DNA of 32,918 nt, taken from contig JALNQF010000411.1 in NCBI GenBank assembly GCA_028456385.1, positions 1 through 32,918 of the forward strand, written 5' to 3'. The position numbers were made by a program, and so were the translations under genes. This stretch comes from Ophiosphaerella korrae (lineage: Eukaryota > Ascomycota > Dothideomycetes > Pleosporales > Phaeosphaeriaceae). Of the stretch, positions 25,113 to 32,918 are shown piece by piece; positions within the stretch are counted from its first letter, which is position 1; each line of letters starts with the position of its first letter. The notes beneath the pieces were generated by a model, which saw only the letters and a program-made list of their open reading frames with translations, did no database searches and was not told where the DNA came from.

Positions 25113-27300
25113 ATTAAACTAAGAAAAATAAAGATTAACTTAAATAAGATTAAAGTAATCTAAGAATAGCTAATACTAAGAAACTTATAAAAAGTATAAT
25201 AATTTTATAGACTAGTAAACTATTATAAAAAGTTAATAATAAAATAGTTTAAAATAATAGAACTATTAATAAAACTTATAAAGAAAGATATACTATTTAA
25301 ATAAACTAAAGAATATAATAAAATATTTAACTAGGTTAAGTAAAAGTTTATAGAGAACTTAGTTATTAGAATATATAACCTAGACCTACTAGTAATAGTA
25401 AAAATAGACGTATCTAACTTAGTTTATAGAATAGTACTAATATAAAAAGACTTAAAGACTAAAAAAAAATACTTAGTTAAATACTTCTCTAAGAAGATAA
25501 AAATAGTAGAACTTAACTACTTAATCTATAATAAAGAGATACTAGTAATCTATAAAGTATTTAAATAATAGAGAGTATACTTATAAAGAGTAAAATATTA
25601 AATAAAGGTCTATATAGACTATAAAAATCTTATAAGATTTATACTAAATAAAGAACTATTATAATAATATATAAGATAGTAGGAATTCTAATTAATATTT
25701 AATATAGAAATTATATATATAAAAGGGAAAGATAACTAATTTATAAATACTTTTAGTAGAAGATTAAACTTATAAGAAGAAGTAAGTACTACTAGTATAG
25801 TTCTAGTCAAGAATAAAGAAGGATATTTAGTTCTAAATACGCTTAAAATAGCTATAATACTTAAAAGAATAAGTAGTAAGCTAAATAAATAGATTTAGAA
25901 AATAACGTAAGAAGTATCTAAAGAAATAAAAAAACTAGAAATCTAAGAAAGACTAGTATAAGCCTATAAAAGAATATATATCTTAAAGAAAATCTAAAGA
26001 GAATTTATATAATAATTCTATAAATTACTAGTATATAGTTACTAAGGTATTAAAAAAATATTAGATAGACTACTATAAGATTATTATATCTTAAAAGTAA
26101 GATAACTAGTAATAGAAGTACTATAAGACTATATAGAATACTAAAAGAATAAGTATAGTAGATACATACTATATAAGATACTATAACTAGTTAAAGTACT
26201 AGAATAACTATAAAAAGTTATTATAATAGACTTTATTACAAAATTACTTAAGTCTAAAGATATAATATTAGAAGTTAAGTATAATAAAATCCTAATAATA
26301 GTAGATAAGCTTATAAAGTATTTATACTTTAGACTATATAAAGAAAAAAGTAGGATAGAAGTTACTATATACTAGGTTCTAGGAACTATAATTAGCTAAT
26401 ATAAACTACTAGATAAGATTATTATAGATAGAGATATAAGATTTATATTAAAACTATAGAGAATAATAATAGCGTAGCTAGGAATTAAATATATAATATT
26501 AATAGTATACTACCTATAGATAGATAGATAATTAGAATAAATAAATTAGATAGTAGAATAGTACTTAAGATACTACCTTAACTATAACTAGAATAATTAG
26601 GTATAGTTACTACCTATAGTATAGTTAGTATATAATAGCGTAAAGAATATAGTAATAAGAGTATTACTCTTCTTTATAAATTATAGATTTAACTCTAGTA
26701 TATATAGAATACTAAGACTAAAGATATCTTAGATTCTAAAAAGAGAAAACTTTACTAATAAACTTAAAAATATATATAACTAATTAAAATAAGATATAGA
26801 GTTCTTATATAATTAAATAGTAAAGTACTATAATAAGAAATATAAAGAGGGACCCTAATTTAAAAGGAGAGAAAAAGTATAATTAGTATAAAAAAATATT
26901 AAAAGTAAAAGACTAAGTTTAAAACTAGACTATATTAAGATAAGACTATATAAAATTAAAAAAGAAGTTATACTAGTTATATTTAAATTAAAGCTACTAA
27001 ATAAAATAAAGATATACTTAACCTTCTATATAGTACTACTTAAAATAGTACTATAAAACGTAGAACTACTAGTATATAAAGTAGATATATATAGAAAATA
27101 AAAAGAATAAGAAGTTAAAAAAATCTTAGTATACTAGTTCTATAATAGTAGAAACTACTACTTAGTAAAATAGATAGGTATAGATAAGAAAGAGTAACTA
27201 TAAGAAAATATATAGGAGCTAGAAGATAACCTTAACTACTTTAAGAAACTAGAGGAGTTCTAAAGTTAAAACCCTCTAGAGCGCTTTATAGTAAACTAAG
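25113..27300 (+). pseudogene. 5'-truncated chromovirus pol: RT thumb to chromodomain
   Basis: The plus-strand translation, with TAA/TAG stops only, shows in order: RT thumb (LVNYYKKLI near 25205-25230), RNase H start (IRIYNLDLLVIVK, about 25360), the YLVKYFSKKIK and YNKEILVIYK segments, then integrase zinc finger (about 26.0-26.13 kb). The integrase core has VIIIDFITKL (first Asp, about 26218), IIIDRDIRF (second Asp, about 26425) and the DR-LE-IN stretch with the Glu near 26520. The C-terminal chromodomain at about 27118-27295 reads NYYLVK, stop, IGIDKKE, followed by NLNYFKKLEEF. Protease, gag and the polymerase fingers/palm are absent because another element's LTR abuts at 25112. No functional product. 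Confidence 0.87.
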
Positions 27301-27916
27301 AAAATTAGTACTACTAATAATAAATAAAGAGATATTAGGAATATCTAATATAATAGGAGCTAGAGTAGCCTCTATAGTATCTTTAAGGTCTATCTTAGCT
27401 TCTAAACTATAAAACTATTTAGATAATTTAGTATTATTATAGGCCTTTATTTTATAAAGATACTTAATATAAAAATAAAGATTTACTAGCTTATAAAGAG
27501 TTAGCTTATACTTAGCCTTAGTAGTAGTAAGCTATAATAATAGTATCTCTTAAGCCTAGTTAATAGCTCGCCTTATATAACTTAGTAAGAAAAGACTATA
27601 TAGAAATTAAATACTTATACTCTATAAGAAAAATACCTAAAGGAGTATATTTATATTAGATATTAGTAAGGATATATTTACTATAATATTTACTATCTTT
27701 TAAAGAAATAAGATAAGTAAGCTTTAAGTAAGTATAATAAGTATAGAGAAATATTTTAACTTTATTATAAGTAATACAAGTAATAAGAAAAAGTTTATTA
27801 TAATTAGAATAAGAAGATATAGAAAATAATAAAGAATTAGAAATAAATAAAGAAACTAGACTAATAACTTTAGGCCTAGGGTAGAGAAATAAGAACTTAC
27901 CTAAAAAGAAGAATAG
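27301..27916 (+). mobile_element. Chromovirus 3' tail and polypurine tract
   Basis: Non-coding stretch after the chromodomain, colinear with 24203-24652 and with 9240-9802. It ends in AAAAAGAAGAA (27904-27914), the polypurine tract that primes plus-strand DNA synthesis in LTR elements, directly before the LTR. Confidence 0.75.
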
Positions 27917-28357
27917 TATTATAGCTATAATAATAGAAAACTAATTTAAACTAGTTAGCTTTACTATAGATAATAAAAGTACGTATAACTTATAAGGTAA
28001 TAAACTTAGCTAAGAAACTAACTATAATAGAGATACGTAATAGATTTATAATTTATAATCTTAGTAAATATAAAGTATAAAGTTAAGTACGTAATAGATT
28101 TATAATTTATAATCTTAGTAAATACAAAGTATAAAGCTAGCTAAGAGATATAAGTATATAGTTAGTAATAAATACCTATTATTAGGATAGTATTAGTAAT
28201 TTAATTATTAACTACAAGTAATATTATAAGATAGTTATAAAATATCTTCTATTATTTATAGTATATTATAGATTATAATATAAACTTTTATTATTACTTC
28301 TTAATCTACTAATACTCTTTAGGCTATTAGGAAGTCGACTCTAGTAAGCCTATTATA
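27917..28357 (+). mobile_element. 441-bp chromovirus LTR, plus orientation
   Basis: Same length and layout as the minus-strand LTR at 23762-24202, including a 54-bp tandem duplication (28034-28141). It ends CTAGTAAGCCTATTATA and is followed by TATAT (28358-28362), the complement of the ATATA beside the partner LTR. Together these look like the two halves of one 5-bp target-site duplication. Confidence 0.85.
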
Positions 28358-31300
28358 TATATTAAGCGTTTTTATAAGATAAAAGCTTATAATAATACTA
28401 AGTTATTTAAATAGTCTTATACTTTAGATACTAAATTAGATTTAGATATTATAGTAGAAGCTACTCTAGCTCCTATTATATTAGATACTCTTATTACCTC
28501 TCTATCTAGTAGTAGTATTATTAGTTTTCTTAGTTTACTATAAAGTATTCTAGAGGGTTTTAACTTTAGAACTCTTTTAGTTTTTTAAAGTAGTTAAGAT
28601 TATCTTCTAGTTTCTATATTTATTTTTATAGTTCTCTTTTTTTATCTATACCTATCTATTTTACTAAGTAGTAGTTCTTACTATTATAGAGCTAGTATAC
28701 TAGAATTTCTTTAGCTTTTTATTCTTTTTATTCTCTATATATATCTACTTTATATACTAGTAGTTCTACGTTTTATAGTACTATCTTAAGTAGCGCTATA
28801 TAGAAAGTTAAGTATATCTTTATTTTATTTAGTAATTTTAGTTTAAATATAACTAGCGTAACTTTCTTCTTAATTTTATATAGTCTTATCTTAATATAGT
28901 CTAGTTTTAAACTTAGTTATTTACTCTTAATATTTTTTTATACTAACTATACTTTTTCTTCTTTTCTATATTAAAGTCTTTCTTAGTATTTTTTATTATA
29001 GTACTTTACTATCTAATTATATAAGAATTCTATATCCTATCTTAATTAATTATATATTTCTTTAAGTCTATTAGTAAGGTTTTTTCCTCTTAAAGACTAA
29101 GATTCTATATTTCTTAGTATTTAGTATACGCTAGAGTTAAATCTATAATTTATAAAAAAAAAGTAAAACTTCTATTACTATATTCTTTACGCTATTATAT
29201 ACTAACTATACTATAAGTAGTAGCTATACTTAGTTATTTTAGTTATAGTTAAGGTAGTATCTTAAGTACTATTCTATTATCTAATTTATTTATTTAGATT
29301 ATCTATTTATCTATAGGTAATATACTATTAATATTATATAATTAATTCCTATCTATATTATTATTATTTTCTATAGTTTTAATATAAATCTTACGTCTCT
29401 ATCTATAATAATCTTATCTAGGATTTTATATTAACTAATTATAGTCCCTAGGACTTAATATATAGTAACTTCTATCTTACTTTTTTCTTTATATAGTCTA
29501 AAGTATAAGTATTTTATAAGCTTATCTACTATTATTAGAATTCTATTATACTTAACTCCTAATATTAAGTCTTTTAACTTAAGTAGCTATATAATAAAGT
29601 TTATTATAATAACTTTTTATAGTTATTTTAGTACTTCTATTAGTTATAGTATTCTATATAGTATATATTTACTATACTTATTTTTATAATACTTTATATA
29701 GCTTTATAGTACTTCTATTACTAGTTATCTTACTTTTAAGATATAGTAGTTCTATAGTAGTCTATCTAGAGTTTTATTAATTCCTTAATATCTATATACT
29801 AGTAGTTTATAGAATTATTATATAAATTCTCTTTAGATTTTTTTTAGAATATATATCCTTCTATAAGCTTATATTAATCTTTTTTAGATTTCTAGTTTCT
29901 TTATTTCTTTAAATACTTTCTATATTATTTACTAAATCTATTTATCTAGCTTACTACTCTTTTTTTTAAGTATTATAGCTATTTTAAGTATATTTAGAAC
30001 TAAATATCTTTCTTTATTCTTAACTAGAACTATACTAGTAGTATTTACTTTTTCTTATAAGTCTAGTCTTCTACTAAAAGTATCTATAAATTAGTTATCT
30101 TTCTCTTTTATATATATAATTTCAAAGTTAAATATTAATAAGAATTCTTACTATTTTATATAGTATTATAATAAGTCCTTATTTATTATAAATCTTATAA
30201 GATTCTTATAGTCTATATAGACTTTTATTTAGTATTTTACTCTTTATAAGTATACTCTCTATTACTTAAATACTTTATAAATTACTAGTATCTCTTTATT
30301 ATAAATTAGATAGTTAAGCTTAGCTAGCTTTATTTTCTTAAAGAAGTATTTAACTAAGTATTCTTATTTAGTCTTTAGATCTTCTTATATTAGTACTATT
30401 CTATAGACTAAGTTAGATACGTCTATTTTTACTATTACTAGTAAGTCTAGGTTATATATTCTAATAACTAGATTCTTTATAAACTTTCTTTTAATTTTAT
30501 TAAATACTTTATTATATTCTTTTAACTATTTAAATAGTGTATCTTTCTTTATAAGTCTTATTATAAGTTCTATATTTTTAGACTATCTTACTATTAATTT
30601 TCTATAAAAGTTTACTAGCCTATAAAATTATTATACCTCTTTTAGGTTTTTTAGTGTTAGCTATTTATTAATTAACTTAATCTTTTCTTAGTTAATTTTT
30701 ATTTTCCTTAGTTTAATAATAAATCTAAAGAAATCTATTTCTTTTATATAGAATTTATACTTTCTTATTTTAAAAAATAGTTTATTTTCTACTAGCTTTT
30801 TTAGTACTTTATATATATATTATATATATTCTTCTTTTATTTCTAAGAATATAAGGATATTATCTAGGTATATAAATATAAATATATTTAAGTACTCTCT
30901 TAGTACTATATTAATTCTTTCTTAAAATACTACTAGTACGTTTATTAATCTAAAGAGTATAACTAGGTATTTATATAATTTATATTACGTTCTAAACGCT
31001 ATTTTCTATTTATTACCTTCTTTAATTCTAATTTAGTAGTAAGCGTTTTAGATATCTAGTTTTATAAAGATCTTTACTTTCTATAGCTTATCTTGTATTT
31101 TATCTATTTATAGTAAGGAATATTAGTTTTTACTTATAATTATATTAGTGTTTCTAAAGTTTATATAGAGTCTCTTCTTATCTATTCTTTTCTTATCTAT
31201 AAATATAAGTCTATATACTACTAAAGATTTAGATTCTTATATCTATCTTTTTCTTCTTATAATTTTAATAAATACTTGTTTAATTTTAGACTTTTTTTTA

Positions 31301-31684
31301 GTTTTCTTATAGACTAAGCTCTATCTTACGTTTTTATCTTCTACTAGTTCTATTACTAAGTCTTATAGCTAATATTCTAGAAGATAGTCTTTAGGTTCTA
31401 TAAGCTATTTTTCCTATTTCTTATATTCTTCTAGGAATTTTCCTTTATAGGTGCTTATATTAGCTTTTAGCGTATCTATCTTACTATAGCTAATTCTTCC
31501 TATTCTCTAATTAATATATAGGTTAGTTATCTATAACTATAGTATTCCTAGAATTATATCTTACTTATTATTAATTGTTATTATATCTATAACTATATTT
31601 TTAATTATTATCTCTTCTAGTTCTAATATAGAGGGAACTATTTTAAACCTAATAGGTTCTTAGAATAGTTTTCCTTTAATTATA
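28358..31684 (-). pseudogene. RIP-degraded chromovirus pol, minus strand, truncated at both ends
   Basis: Colinear with 18098-21390. On the minus strand: protease end (ILGIL near 31540), RT (LDI-NAYY near 31045, YLDN at about 30855-30870), RNase H (about 30.05-30.5 kb), integrase (first Asp near 29600, second near 29400) and chromodomain (about 28555-28720). Stops are TAA/TAG. The low-coordinate end stops at 28358, where the LTR of an inserted element begins; its tail and LTR are the plus-strand pieces at 24203-25112. The high-coordinate end is interrupted at 31684 by a different transposon, so gag lies outside the window or is lost. Confidence 0.85.
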
Positions 31685-32918
31685 TAGTGGGGTAACACGA
31701 AAAAAAAGCCTAAAAAAAAGTTATAGTTTTTAACTTGTAATAACTCTACGAATAAAATAGCTAAAAATATAAGCGAACACAAATCTTAAAGAAAATATCT
31801 AGGACTTTATTTTAGCTTACTACAAATTTTGATTACTAAGCAAATACAAGCTAGGATTTAAACTATTTAGAGGACTTTTTTTTTATAAAATTCAACCTAA
31901 TAGAACTTTTTTATTAGCGTATAAAATTTAATTTTTATTTTATCTAGTGTTTAGTAAGCTTGTAGAGATTATATTACCTAATTTTTATAGTATATTTGTT
32001 ATCTACTTATTTAGTTAATTTAAATAGAAAAAAGTAATAACTTTATTATATAAGATAAACTTACTAAATAGACTACTAATTTATTAGTCTATTAAGGATA
32101 AAATAACTTCTAATCTTATTTTTTCTATATCTTTTATAAATCCTTAATAACTAACGATAAACTTCTTAAAATTTAAACCTAAAGTTAACCTACTTTAATT
32201 TTATAATATACTTCTATTTACTATTACTACTATCTTTAATAGATAGTATATGTCTATTAATAATACTATAAAGTAAATTAGTAAAAAAAAATAGTTATTT
32301 ACTCTCTATTAGTAAAGTAAAAGAAAGGTATTTTACTAAGTTAAAATTAAGAGAAATAAAATAACTAAATAGAGATTTAATTAGGAATCCTAGGAAGACT
32401 ATTACGAGATTATTATTTAAAAAAATAATATTAATATCTCTATTAGGAGCTTCTAATTGTTTATCGAGGAAAAAAGCTATACTATTAATATTACTAATAA
32501 AAAGCTCCTAATTAATAAATAAAATACTAAAAAAGAGTTTACTATTATAAAGACTAGCTAAAAAGGTAAAAAAATAATTAGATTAATACTAAAAAATATA
32601 TATTTTAAGATATAGAAAGGAGATAGGACGAAATATTACTAAAAATAGAGTAAAAAAAGAGTTAAGAAAGAAATAGTCTTTATATTAAATAGAAATAAGT
32701 TTAAAAAATATTCTAATAAGCTAAAATATTCTATTCTTTTTCTACTATATTTTCCTATTAATTATATTATAATAGCTAACTTACTAACTATTATATTACG
32801 TAAGGAAATAAATATCTAAGTATAAGGAGCTATTTAGATAGGAAGAATATTAGACCTAGAGTTTATTTAGGTCCTAATTAATTCTAGTCCTATTTGTTAT
32901 ACTTACTATTTCTATATA
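31685..32918. mobile_element. Tc1/mariner-type DNA transposon, 5' end, running off the window
   Basis: The chromovirus sequence shared with 21360-21391 breaks exactly after ...AATTATA, and a new sequence begins TAGTGGGGTAACACG. Restoring one RIP change at the first base gives CAGTGGGG, a common end of Tc1/mariner elements such as the Fusarium impala type, and the insertion point is a TA, their target. The first 300 bp retain many CA/TG words; the rest is again AT-rich. Expected next is a DDE transposase, but no frame is open and I could not recognise its motifs. The other terminus is beyond the window. Superfamily assignment rests on terminus and target only. Confidence 0.5.

Overview
The window looks like nuclear DNA of a filamentous ascomycete (Pezizomycotina) with a two-compartment genome. 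About 88% of it is extremely AT-rich DNA in which the dinucleotides CA and TG are almost absent. That is the footprint of saturated repeat-induced point mutation (RIP, C-to-T at CpA). A GC-normal island of about 4 kb (roughly 12.6-16.7 kb) sits between two such blocks.

Left block (1-12.6 kb): the first 6 kb is RIP-degraded and I cannot assign it, apart from a (CTA)20 microsatellite and 15-bp and 18-bp tandem repeats. From 6.1 to 9.0 kb it is also unassigned and holds a 14-bp minisatellite. At 9.0-10.25 kb lies the 3' end of a chromodomain-bearing Ty3/Gypsy element with its LTR, followed by two further LTR copies (10.3-10.7 kb plus strand, 11.75-12.15 kb minus strand).

Island (12.6-16.7 kb): it carries one intact two-exon gene (13902-15049, 362 aa) for a seven-helix membrane protein of the fungal rhodopsin-like / PTH11-like family. 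Downstream is a lightly RIPed LTR retrotransposon relic with the unusual order coding 3' end - single LTR - gag 5' end. A GC-rich stretch with two CCAAT boxes ends the island.

Right block (16.7-32.9 kb): this is a nest of related RIP-mutated chromoviruses, with remnants of gag zinc knuckles, protease, reverse transcriptase, RNase H, integrase and chromodomain still traceable. LTR lengths, a shared 5-bp target duplication (ATATA) and interrupted homologies show the history. One element was inserted into another, which itself sits in the RT region of a third. An inversion between the pol regions of two oppositely oriented copies then produced two chimeric elements. A Tc1/mariner-type element finally inserted at a TA in the rightmost copy (31685). 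The only apparently functional protein gene is the membrane receptor-like one. No RNA genes, CRISPR arrays or secondary-metabolite genes were found.
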